DNA of 15,486 nucleotides from Aquificaceae bacterium (GTDB lineage Bacteria > Aquificota > Aquificia > Aquificales > Aquificaceae), in NCBI GenBank assembly GCA_015490115.1, contig WFYM01000193.1, forward strand, positions 1 through 15,486, read 5' to 3'. Below, one piece after another: positions 1-6,684 of the stretch (position 1 is the first letter of the stretch; each line of letters opens with the position of its first letter). The notes under the pieces were generated by a model. That model did not search any database and was not told where the DNA came from. It worked only from the letters and a program-made list of their open reading frames with translations. Position numbers and translations under genes: made by a program.

Positions 1-892
1 ACCCACAGCTTACGGTGAGAACGTTGTGATGAGACTCCTTCCCAAGAACCTCTCCCTATTTAACCTTAGGAGCCTCGGCTTTGAAGAGGACACCTTAAGG
101 GAACTCGAAGATGTGATCTCTAAACCTTACGGTATGGTCCTCGTCACGGGACCCACAGGCTCGGGAAAGACGACAACCCTATACGCCATTTTGAGAAGAT
201 TGAACGCCCTCAGGAAGAACATACTCACCGTCGAGGACCCCATAGAGTACAGGTTCCCCTTCATAAAGCAGACACAAGTAAATGAAAAAGCCGGCTATAC
301 TTTTGCGAGGGCTATAAGGCACTTCTTAAGGCAGGATCCTGACGTCATACTCGTTGGTGAGGTGAGGGACGAGGAGACCGCTGAGATGGCTGTGAGGGCT
401 GCTATCACCGGACACTTGGTTCTCTCTACGGTTCACACGAACGACGCTGTAAGCACCATACCGAGGCTCGTAGACCTCAAGGTGAAGGAGTATATGATAG
501 CTTCTGGGGTTTTGGCTGTAACCTCACAGAGGCTAATAAGAAAGGTCTGTCCCTTCTGTGCGAGGGAGAAGGTGGTGAGCAAGGAGTATCTGAGGACCTT
601 CGGTTTTTCTGAAGAGAGCTTAGAGAGGTTCATGGAGGGGACCGAGGTGAGGATAAAAGTTGGAAAGGGTTGCCAGCACTGCAGGGGAACGGGCTACCTC
701 GGAAGGACAGCGGTTTCGGAACTCCTCAGGATGGACGAGGAGATAGGTGACATGGTGGTGAGGGGATACCCGCCCCTCGCCATAGCTCAGAGGGCGAGGG
801 AGAAGGGTATGAGGACAATAAAGGAGGACGGACTCCTGAAGGTTCTAAAAGGCGTGACAACTCCCGAGGAGGTAAAGAGGGTGGTCGGCTGA
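1..892 (+). CDS. gspE: Type II secretion / type IV pilus assembly ATPase (GspE/PilB family), C-terminal part, cut by left edge
   Basis: Hexameric cytoplasmic ATPase that powers pseudopilus or pilus assembly. Only the C-terminal nucleotide-binding domain is here. The reading frame is open from base 2 (PTAYGENVVMRLL, the family's usual lead-in), so the GTG/ATG at 26-31 is not the true start. Visible motifs: Walker A GPTGSGKTTT (about 149-178), Asp box TVEDPIEY, Walker B DVILVGEVRDEE, His box GHLVLSTVHTND, and the zinc tetracysteine pair CPFC (548-559) and CQHC (671-682) followed by GTGYLGRTAVSELL. The tetracysteine fits GspE/PilB and not the retraction ATPase PilT. Its stop overlaps the start of gspF by one base (TGATG), so the two are co-transcribed. 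T2SS versus type IV pilus cannot be decided without the N-terminus and the rest of the locus. Confidence 0.95.
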   Translation, partial: PTAYGENVVMRLLPKNLSLFNLRSLGFEEDTLRELEDVISKPYGMVLVTGPTGSGKTTTLYAILRRLNALRKNILTVEDPIEYRFPFIKQTQVNEKAGYTFARAIRHFLRQDPDVILVGEVRDEETAEMAVRAAITGHLVLSTVHTNDAVSTIPRLVDLKVKEYMIASGVLAVTSQRLIRKVCPFCAREKVVSKEYLRTFGFSEESLERFMEGTEVRIKVGKGCQHCRGTGYLGRTAVSELLRMDEEIGDMVVRGYPPLAIAQRAREKGMRTIKEDGLLKVLKGVTTPEEVKRVVG

Positions 893-2115
893 TGCCTTAC
901 TACTACGTGAAGGCTGTTGACGACCTCGGAAGGGAGGTGAGGAAGACGGTAGAGGCGGAGAGCGAGGTCCAGCTCATATCTTTTTTGGACTTCCTGAGGC
1001 TCACCCCAGTCAAGATATCAAAGAGACCGGAGGTCCTCGGTAAGGTCCAGAAAGCCCTCCACTTCAGGAGGGTCAAGAGAAAAGACCTCATAGACCTTTT
1101 TGAGAACCTACACCTCCTCGCCCAGTCCGGTATACCCCTCGGGACCGGTCTTTGGGACCTCGCGGAGGACACGGAGAACCCAGCCATAAAGGACATGCTC
1201 CAAGACATAGCCTTCAGGATACAGGCTGGTCAGTCCATATCGACAGCCATGGCGAGATACGGGGGTGTCCTCGGGACCATAGCGGTCAGCCTCGTAAGGA
1301 TAGGTGAGGAGACGGGGAACCTCGACAAGATCTTCAAAGATATCAGCGACCACTACAGGAGGATAGAGGACTTCGTGAGCAAGGTAAAGCAAGCTCTCAT
1401 ATACCCAGCCTTTGCCCTCACAGCGATAACGGTAGCCCTCGTCTTTTGGCTCGTCTTCGTCCTTCCGAGGCTCGCCCAACTCTTTAAGGACCTCAACGTC
1501 CAGCTCCCGGGTATTACCCTCTTTGTCCTCGGGCTTTCCGAGTTCCTCCAAAGGAACATACTCCCGATACTTCTGCTCCTTAGCTTAGCTGTAGCCCTCC
1601 TCTTCGTCGGGAGGGCAAAGAGCGAGAGGTTCAGGTATATCACCGACAAAGCTATGCTCAAGGTCCCGATAATCAACATGATCCTCTACAGCTTCAACTA
1701 CGCCTTCTTCTCGGAATACATGAGGCTTATGATATCTGCGGGAGTTTCCCTCTACGACACACTCGAGACCCTCGAAAACTCCTTCAGGAACAGGGTCTTC
1801 AAGAGGGCTATGGGATACATAAAGGATTTCGTCTCCGGCGGGGGTTCTATCAGCGAGGGTATGAGGAGGACGGGTCTTTTCCCCTCCCTCATGGTGAGGA
1901 TGGTGGCGGTGGGTGAGGAGACGGGGGGTCTCGACCAGCAGCTCGACTACCTCGCCCAGTATTACTACAACAGGCTCGACTACATAACCCAGAACATAGC
2001 TAAGATACTCGAACCCGTGATAATCCTGACGGTGGGAGGTTTTATGGCTCTCATAATGGTCAGCCTTCTCCTTCCCATATACGACCTAATAAGCAGGATA
2101 GGTAGGGAGTTCTAA
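892..2115 (+). CDS. gspF: Inner-membrane platform protein GspF/PilC
   Basis: Polytopic inner-membrane platform protein that couples the GspE/PilB ATPase to pilin insertion. The 407 aa match the usual length. The family's internal duplication is visible: two T2SSF cytoplasmic domains, each with a GEETG-LD signature (GEETGNLD near residue 138, GEETGGLD near residue 340). Likely membrane segments lie near residues 171-191, 223-240 and 378-400, the classic GspF layout. The ATG overlaps the upstream stop (TGATG); a weak purine-rich GAGGGTGG (877-884) precedes it, so translation is probably coupled. The stop TAA (2113-2115) lies inside CTAA, shared with the convergent secD stop. PilC of a type IV pilus is the alternative name. 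Confidence 0.95.
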   Translation: MPYYYVKAVDDLGREVRKTVEAESEVQLISFLDFLRLTPVKISKRPEVLGKVQKALHFRRVKRKDLIDLFENLHLLAQSGIPLGTGLWDLAEDTENPAIKDMLQDIAFRIQAGQSISTAMARYGGVLGTIAVSLVRIGEETGNLDKIFKDISDHYRRIEDFVSKVKQALIYPAFALTAITVALVFWLVFVLPRLAQLFKDLNVQLPGITLFVLGLSEFLQRNILPILLLLSLAVALLFVGRAKSERFRYITDKAMLKVPIINMILYSFNYAFFSEYMRLMISAGVSLYDTLETLENSFRNRVFKRAMGYIKDFVSGGGSISEGMRRTGLFPSLMVRMVAVGEETGGLDQQLDYLAQYYYNRLDYITQNIAKILEPVIILTVGGFMALIMVSLLLPIYDLISRIGREF

Positions 2116-3608
2116 ATCTTCAGCCACCTTTTTCTGGCGAGTATGTCGAGGAAGACCTTTGCGTAGTATACGTTTGATATGAAGCTGGCTATCGTCCCTA
2201 TCGCGAGTGTGGTCGCAAAGCCTTTCACGGGTCCGCTCCCGAACTGAAAGAGTATGAGGGAGGCAACAAGGAGCGTAACGTGGGTGTCCCAGACAGCGCT
2301 TAGGGTCCTCCTGTATCCGAGTTCGACAGCCTTCCTTAATGTGTTCCCGAGCCTTATCTCCTCCTTTACCCTTTCGAAGATGAGGACGTTAGAGTCGACA
2401 GCTATACCCATGTTGAGTATTATCCCAGCTATTCCGGGGAGGGTGAGGGTCCCGCCGAGGCCCGCAAGACCAGCCCAAAGGAGCAGTGCATTGAGGAGTA
2501 TGGAGACGGTAGCGGAGACCCCCGCTGTTTTATACCTTGCGACCACTATAAGTATTAAAAGGAAGAACCCGAGGATCCCGGCTTTTATGCCCTGCTCTAT
2601 AGCGTCCCTGCCGAGGGAGGGACCTACAACCTTCTCCTGAAGGAAGGAGAGGCTCGTTGGAAGAGAACCAGTCCTCAAGATGAGGGCGAGATCCCTCACC
2701 TCTTCGGGTGTGAAGTTTCCCGTTATCTGACCCCTGTCCGATATCCTGCTCCTTATAACCGGTGCGGAGACAACCTTACCTTCGAGGACTATGGCGAGCC
2801 TCCTCCCTATGTTCTTCATGGTAAAGTCACCGAACTTTCCCGCAGCTTCGCTTTTTAGCTCGAAGCCGACAGCGGGTCTTCCGAACTCGTCCTGAGATAT
2901 GTAAGCGGTCTTGAGATCCGCTCCCGTTATCACGGGGACCTTGTCGAGGAGGAACCACTCACCTCCTTCCCTCGAGGGGAGTATCTCCGTGTCCTTGGTC
3001 AGCTTCCTCTCAAGCTCTTCTTTGGAGTAAGAGGAGTCTATGACGAGCTTGAGTTCTAAAGAAGCTGTGCTTCCTATTATCCTCTTCGCCCTCTCTATGT
3101 CTAAGAAGCCGGGAAGCTCCACGAGGACCCTCTCTCCGCCGAGCCTCGTCACCACAGGTTGGGCTACTCCGAGCTTGTCTATCCTGTTCCTCAGGACCTC
3201 TATCGTCTGGTCGAGTATGTCTCTCCTCAGCTGGTCGAGGTATCTCTCCGAGAACCTTAAGACGAGTATGCCCTCTTCTTTTTTCTCGATCTCAAGCTCC
3301 CTAAGGAGCCTCCTTATCTCCCTCCTTATTCCGGGTAGCTCTTCCTCTTCGAGGTATTCGACCTCTATCCTGTCCCCGTGGGCTGTCACGTCGAGTATCC
3401 TGAAACCTTTGTCCCTTAAGGTCTTTTCTATAGTCCTTGCGGTCCTCTCGTATTCGTTCTCTATGGCTTTTTCGTAGTCGGGCTGGAGGACCATGGAGAT
3501 ACCTCCTTTGAGGTCGAGACCGAGGTTCACGGGCTTTAGGACAACGACACCTACGGACAGGATCACGAGGAGAAGCAGGGCTATGAGACTGTAGGTGGTG
3601 CTTTTCAT
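2112..3608 (-). CDS. secD: Protein translocase subunit SecD
   Basis: SecD works with SecF to drive late, proton-motive-force-dependent steps of Sec export in the inner membrane. The 498-aa protein has an N-terminal membrane helix (about 5-24), a large extracytoplasmic P1/head region (DLKGGISMVLQP near its start; LGVAQPVVTRLGGERVLVELPG further on), then five helices in the last ~170 residues. The core RND-type motif LPGIAGIILNMGIAVDSNVLIFER contains Asp405, which aligns with the essential Asp519 of E. coli SecD. GYRRTLSAVWDTHVTLL is the next conserved segment. The start ATG overlaps the ppx stop (ATGA) and lacks a Shine-Dalgarno; a TATAAT lies 12 nt upstream, inside ppx. No secF follows: the next gene, gspF, is on the opposite strand and overlaps by 4 bp. 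yajC is also not adjacent. Confidence 0.96.
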   Translation of the reverse strand: MKSTTYSLIALLLLVILSVGVVVLKPVNLGLDLKGGISMVLQPDYEKAIENEYERTARTIEKTLRDKGFRILDVTAHGDRIEVEYLEEEELPGIRREIRRLLRELEIEKKEEGILVLRFSERYLDQLRRDILDQTIEVLRNRIDKLGVAQPVVTRLGGERVLVELPGFLDIERAKRIIGSTASLELKLVIDSSYSKEELERKLTKDTEILPSREGGEWFLLDKVPVITGADLKTAYISQDEFGRPAVGFELKSEAAGKFGDFTMKNIGRRLAIVLEGKVVSAPVIRSRISDRGQITGNFTPEEVRDLALILRTGSLPTSLSFLQEKVVGPSLGRDAIEQGIKAGILGFFLLILIVVARYKTAGVSATVSILLNALLLWAGLAGLGGTLTLPGIAGIILNMGIAVDSNVLIFERVKEEIRLGNTLRKAVELGYRRTLSAVWDTHVTLLVASLILFQFGSGPVKGFATTLAIGTIASFISNVYYAKVFLDILARKRWLKI

Positions 3609-4510
3609 TTCTGGTCTAATATTATACGGACAATAAGACCGTGTTTGAGACCCCAGTCGCTCACCCTGAGGCTCTCTTTTCCGAACACGTCGAGGACCTT
3701 GAGGAACATGGCTACGCCGGAGAGGATCACCTCAGCCCTTCTGTCCTCCACCTGAGGGAACCTTCTGGACCTTTCCCTCGCGGGGAGGACCCTAAGCTTC
3801 TCGAACCACCTTTCTATCTGGGACCTCTTTAGGGTCTCACCGTGGACTTTTTTAGGGTCGTAAGGGTATACACCTTTCTCGAGGGAGACAAGGGTGGTTA
3901 TCGTCCCTCCGAGACCTACGATCCCGTCTACTTTTCTTCCGAGCGGTCTCAGCTTCTCCTCGAGGAAGGAAAGGAGCTTTTTCACTTCCTCTTCGAGGGG
4001 AGGGTCCGTCTTGAGGAAAGTTTCCGTCAGGTTCACTATGCCGAAAGGGAGGGAGACGACCTCTTCGGGTCTTGTATCCCTCCCGAATACGAACTCGGTG
4101 GAACCTCCCCCCTGATCCACTACGAGGAAGTAGCCCTTTGGTCTCAAAGAGTAGGCTACAGCGAGGAAGGAGAGCCTCCCCTCCTCTTCGGGAGTCAAGA
4201 CCTCGATTTCCAAGCCGAGCCTTCTCACCCTCCTTATGAAGTCCTCCGAGTTTTTCGCCCTCCTTAGGGCTTCCGTCCCGACAGCTACTATCTTCTCTAC
4301 ACCGAGCTTCCTCGCCTCCTCGAGGTATTCTTCGAGGACCTTTAAGGTCTCCTCGATCCTGTCTTCGCGGAGGACTCCCGTCTCTTTCAGGGAAGAGGCG
4401 AGGGAGGTTATCCTCCCGAACTCTTTGAGGATCTCTATATTCCTTCCTTCGACCTTCGCCACCGTCATCCTCACCGAGTAAGAGCCGACGTCTACGGTAG
4501 CCACCCTCAT
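3605..4510 (-). CDS. ppx: Exopolyphosphatase / pppGpp phosphatase, Ppx/GppA family (short form)
   Basis: Hydrolyses terminal phosphate from polyphosphate and/or pppGpp in the cytoplasm. It has the ASKHA fold: phosphate-1 loop VDVGSYSVRM (residues 6-15), VGTEALRRAKN, the EEEGRLSFLAVAYSL stretch expected to hold the catalytic Glu, phosphate-2 loop VDQGGGSTEF (131-140), SLPFGIVNLTE, and VGLGGTITT. At 301 aa it is the short two-lobe form, as in Aquifex aeolicus, without the C-terminal HD-like domains of E. coli Ppx. The start is set at 4510 (MRVATVDVG), not the longer open frame to 4621, because the extension is low-complexity, overlaps gcvT in another frame, and a strong SD (GGAGGGG, 4514-4520) precedes this ATG. 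The ATG overlaps the gcvT stop (ATGA), and its own stop overlaps the secD start the same way. Substrate preference cannot be read from sequence. Confidence 0.93.
   Translation of the reverse strand: MRVATVDVGSYSVRMTVAKVEGRNIEILKEFGRITSLASSLKETGVLREDRIEETLKVLEEYLEEARKLGVEKIVAVGTEALRRAKNSEDFIRRVRRLGLEIEVLTPEEEGRLSFLAVAYSLRPKGYFLVVDQGGGSTEFVFGRDTRPEEVVSLPFGIVNLTETFLKTDPPLEEEVKKLLSFLEEKLRPLGRKVDGIVGLGGTITTLVSLEKGVYPYDPKKVHGETLKRSQIERWFEKLRVLPARERSRRFPQVEDRRAEVILSGVAMFLKVLDVFGKESLRVSDWGLKHGLIVRIILDQK
3621..3626 (-). promoter_or_regulatory. Possible internal -10 box (TATAAT) for secD
   Basis: On the minus strand a perfect TATAAT lies 12 nt before the secD ATG, inside the last codons of ppx (encoding the Ile-Ile near its C-terminus). 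A transcript would start a few bases before the ATG. secD has no Shine-Dalgarno, so a short-leader transcript is plausible in addition to operon read-through. No convincing -35 is visible. The coding context (ATA ATA) could produce the motif by chance. Confidence 0.35.
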
Positions 4511-5532
4511 CTTCCCCTCCTCACGAAGGGGTAGCTCCTGAGAGTTCCCCTCACCGGCTTTCCCCTTATATCGATCCAGACCTCCTCCCCCTCCCTCCTC
4601 ATGTCCGTGTCCACGAAGCAAAGGGCTATACCCTTTCCCAAGGTAGGGGAGAAGGTCCCGCTCGAGACCACCCCTACCTCCCTCCCCTCCTTGAGGAGCC
4701 TGTAACCCCTCCTCGGGACTCCCCTTTCCGTTAGTTCGAGACCGTAGAGCTTCCTCCTCACCTCCTTTGAGACCATAGCTTCCTTTCCCAAAAACTCCTT
4801 AGAGAGGTCCACGAATTTGTCGAGGTTAGCCTCGAAGGGTGTTGTATCTTCGGAAAGCTCGTTCCCGTAAAGGGGAAGACCAGCCTCTATCCTGAGGACG
4901 TCCCTCGCACCGAGTCCGCAGGGTAGTGCTTCCCTCAGGAGTTCCCTGTATATGTCCAGCCCCTCTTCGACGGGTGCGTATATCTCAAAGCCGTCCTCAC
5001 CCGTATATCCGGTTCTCGAGATCAACACGTTCCCGAACTTTCTGAAGCGGAAAAAGCGAAGGTCTTTGACGTCAAAGTATTTCGCCAGTATACGTTCGCT
5101 CTCCTTACCCTGAAGGGCTATCTGAAGGGTGCTTTCCGAGAGGTCCTCCACCTCCAAGTGCTTTGAGAGGTGGTTTTTTATTTTTTCCCTGTTTGCCGCG
5201 TTCGTGCATATTAAGAACTCCTCCTCGGAGAGCATGTATACGGTAACGTCGTCGAGGACACCGCCTTTCTCGTTCGTGAAGAGGTTATACTGGACCTTGC
5301 CTTGTTTTAGCTTCTTTAAGTTGTTCGTTGTGAGCCTGTTGAGGGTCTCGAGGGCTTTCACCCCTTTTACCTTCAGCCTCCCCATGTGGGAGACGTCGAA
5401 GAGTCCCGCGGAACTCCTTACAGCTCTTACCTCCTCCACTATACCGCTGAATTGAAGGGGCATCTCCCAACCGTGGAAGAAGGTAAATTTTGCCCCCTTC
5501 TCTTTGTGGAGGCTGTAGAGGGGTGTTCTCAT
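4507..5532 (-). CDS. gcvT: Aminomethyltransferase, glycine cleavage system T-protein
   Basis: Transfers the methylene group from aminomethyl-lipoyl H-protein to tetrahydrofolate, releasing ammonia. Key motifs: FHGWEMPLQFSG (19-30), AGLFDVSHMG (42-51), YNLFTNEKGGVLDDV with the catalytic-type Asp (94-95), SRTGYTGEDGFEIY (172-185) and GLGARDVLRIEAGLPLYGNEL (207-225). These identify true GcvT and not the YgfZ folate protein. At 341 aa it is a little shorter than many homologues (about 360-375). The start is set at 5532 (MRTPLYSLHKEKGAKF), since a -10-like TAAAAT sits 8 nt upstream and the possible N-terminal extension to 5628 runs into nth. No gcvH or gcvP is adjacent. It heads a gcvT-ppx-secD unit with 4-nt overlaps. 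It starts back to back with nth. Confidence 0.95.
   Translation of the reverse strand: MRTPLYSLHKEKGAKFTFFHGWEMPLQFSGIVEEVRAVRSSAGLFDVSHMGRLKVKGVKALETLNRLTTNNLKKLKQGKVQYNLFTNEKGGVLDDVTVYMLSEEEFLICTNAANREKIKNHLSKHLEVEDLSESTLQIALQGKESERILAKYFDVKDLRFFRFRKFGNVLISRTGYTGEDGFEIYAPVEEGLDIYRELLREALPCGLGARDVLRIEAGLPLYGNELSEDTTPFEANLDKFVDLSKEFLGKEAMVSKEVRRKLYGLELTERGVPRRGYRLLKEGREVGVVSSGTFSPTLGKGIALCFVDTDMRREGEEVWIDIRGKPVRGTLRSYPFVRRGR
4514..4520 (-). promoter_or_regulatory. Strong Shine-Dalgarno of ppx
   Basis: GGAGGGG on the minus strand, with its GGAGG core 5 nt before the ATG at 4510. It lies in the last codons of gcvT, decides the ppx start, and contrasts with the SD-less starts of the first genes in this window's operons. 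Confidence 0.75.
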
Positions 5533-5539
5533 GATCAGG

Positions 5540-5545
5540 TATTTT
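5540..5545 (+). promoter_or_regulatory. -10-like TATTTT for nth, likely leaderless start
   Basis: TATTTT ends 6 nt before the ATG at 5552 and has no SD after it. It shares an AT-rich core with the gcvT promoter, in a 19-bp gap flanked by the inverted repeat ATGATC / GATCAT (5531-5536 and 5548-5553). This favours the nth start at 5552 over the earlier ATG at 5531, which lies upstream of the hexamer. Confidence 0.45.
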
Positions 5546-5546
5546 A
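5541..5546 (-). promoter_or_regulatory. -10-like TAAAAT for gcvT, likely leaderless start
   Basis: On the minus strand TAAAAT ends 8 nt before the gcvT ATG at 5532, with no SD between. Initiation 6-8 nt after the hexamer would place the transcript start at or next to the ATG. The AT core overlaps the nth -10 on the other strand. No clear -35 is visible; it would fall in nth coding sequence. Confidence 0.5.
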
Positions 5547-5551
5547 AGATC

Positions 5552-6196
5552 ATGGGCGAGAGGGAAGTCAGGGAGGTGTTCAGGATACTGGAAAGAGAAT
5601 CCGAAAAGTGGAACGCACCCGTCGTCACCCTCGTTGCCCAGAGGTCGAAGGACCCCTTTCAGGTCCTCGTCTGCGCGCTCCTTTCCACGAGGACGAGGGA
5701 CGAAACGACCGCCAAGGTCTGCAAGAGGTTCCTCGAGAAGGTAAAGGGTCCCGAAGACCTGCTCAGGATACCCCTTTCCGAGCTGGAGGGGCTGATATAC
5801 CCCGTTGGCTTTTACAGGACGAAGGCGAGACAGTTAAAGGATCTGGCAAAGGATCTCGTCGAGAGGTTCGGGGGAAGGGTTCCGGATAGGCTGGAGGACC
5901 TCCTCTCCTTAAAGGGTGTCGGGAGGAAGGTTGCTAACCTCGTCCTCGCTGACGGATACGGCATACCTGCGATCTGCGTCGACACCCACGTCCACAGGAT
6001 AGTAAACAGGTGGGGACTCGTGAGGACTAAAACTCCGGAAAGGACCGAGGAGGAACTGATGAAAAAGGTTCCAAAAGATCTCTGGACTTCGGTGAACAGG
6101 CTCCTCGTCGCCTTCGGTCAAACTATATGCACACCTCTTAAACCGAAGTGCGGCGAGTGTCCGGTGGAGAGGTTCTGTAAGAAGGTGGGGGTCTAA
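5552..6196 (+). CDS. nth: Endonuclease III (DNA glycosylase/AP lyase)
   Basis: Bifunctional base-excision-repair glycosylase that removes oxidised pyrimidines and cleaves AP sites. With the start at 5552 it has 214 aa, close to the 211 of E. coli Nth. The helix-hairpin-helix LKGVGRKVANLVL holds the catalytic Lys126, and CVDTHVHRI holds Asp144. The C-terminal [4Fe-4S] loop is complete as C-x6-C-x2-C-x5-C (Cys193, 200, 203, 209). An in-frame ATG at 5531 would add seven residues but lies upstream of the likely -10 box and overlaps the gcvT start codon. The stop lies in CTAA shared with the convergent downstream gene (4-bp overlap). It appears monocistronic. Confidence 0.95.
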   Translation: MGEREVREVFRILERESEKWNAPVVTLVAQRSKDPFQVLVCALLSTRTRDETTAKVCKRFLEKVKGPEDLLRIPLSELEGLIYPVGFYRTKARQLKDLAKDLVERFGGRVPDRLEDLLSLKGVGRKVANLVLADGYGIPAICVDTHVHRIVNRWGLVRTKTPERTEEELMKKVPKDLWTSVNRLLVAFGQTICTPLKPKCGECPVERFCKKVGV

Positions 6197-6684
6197 CTCT
6201 TCTCCCCTCCTCCGAACTCGAAGTCTTCGGGCTTTATGTTTTCGAGCCACTCCCTCAGCTTCCTCTTCTCCTCGTCCTCCTCAGGCTCGGGAACCTTGGA
6301 CTTTTCGAGGACCTCCTCAGCTACGTATATGGGGGCGCCGAACCTGAGGGCGAGGTTTATGGCGTCGCTCGGTCTCGAGTCTATTATCAGCGTGTTCCCG
6401 CCCTGGACTATGTGTATCTCCGCGTAGTAGGTGCTGTCCTTCAGGTCGTTTATCACTATCCTCTCCACGGTCCCCCCCATCTCCGTTATTACCGTCTTGA
6501 GAAGCTCGTAGGTCATGGGTCTCGGAGGTTCGACGTCTTGAAGCTTCATGGCTATACCGTTTGCTTCGAAGGCTCCTATCCAGATGGGGAGGATCGTCTC
6601 CTCGTCCTCCTTAGCCTTCAGAACCACTATGGGCATCTGGGAAACAGGGTCGAGGGTAACCCCGTGAACTACCATCTCTATCAT
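6193..6684 (-). CDS. Bifunctional nuclease (BFN/DUF151) family protein
   Basis: Small 163-aa protein of the BFN family, whose founding members have DNase and RNase activity in vitro; the bacterial role is poorly defined. Visible family features are the N-terminal VHGVTLDPVSQMPIVVLK, LPIWIGAFEANGIAMKLQ, RPMTYELLKTVI, and the hallmark DSRPSDAINLALRFGAPIYV. An acidic helical tail (EPEEDEEKRKLREWLENI) follows, often seen in this family. It has a strong SD (GGAGGT, 6691-6696), and its ATG overlaps the miaB stop (ATGA), so it is the second gene of a miaB unit. Its stop overlaps that of nth. Catalytic activity is inferred from the family only. Confidence 0.88.
   Translation of the reverse strand: MIEMVVHGVTLDPVSQMPIVVLKAKEDEETILPIWIGAFEANGIAMKLQDVEPPRPMTYELLKTVITEMGGTVERIVINDLKDSTYYAEIHIVQGGNTLIIDSRPSDAINLALRFGAPIYVAEEVLEKSKVPEPEEDEEKRKLREWLENIKPEDFEFGGGEKS

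Noticed and set aside
3842..4267. 141-residue plus-strand open frame opposite ppx
   Set aside because: It is a shadow frame; the minus strand encodes the conserved Ppx/GppA motifs over the same bases.
4511..4621. 37-residue N-terminal extension of Ppx
   Set aside because: It is a Gly/Glu-rich shadow of the gcvT C-terminus. The strong SD just before ATG 4510 and the family N-terminus settle the start.
5533..5628. 32-residue N-terminal extension of GcvT
   Set aside because: It is antisense to the nth N-terminus, lies upstream of the likely gcvT promoter, and GcvT normally begins with the short lead-in seen at 5532.
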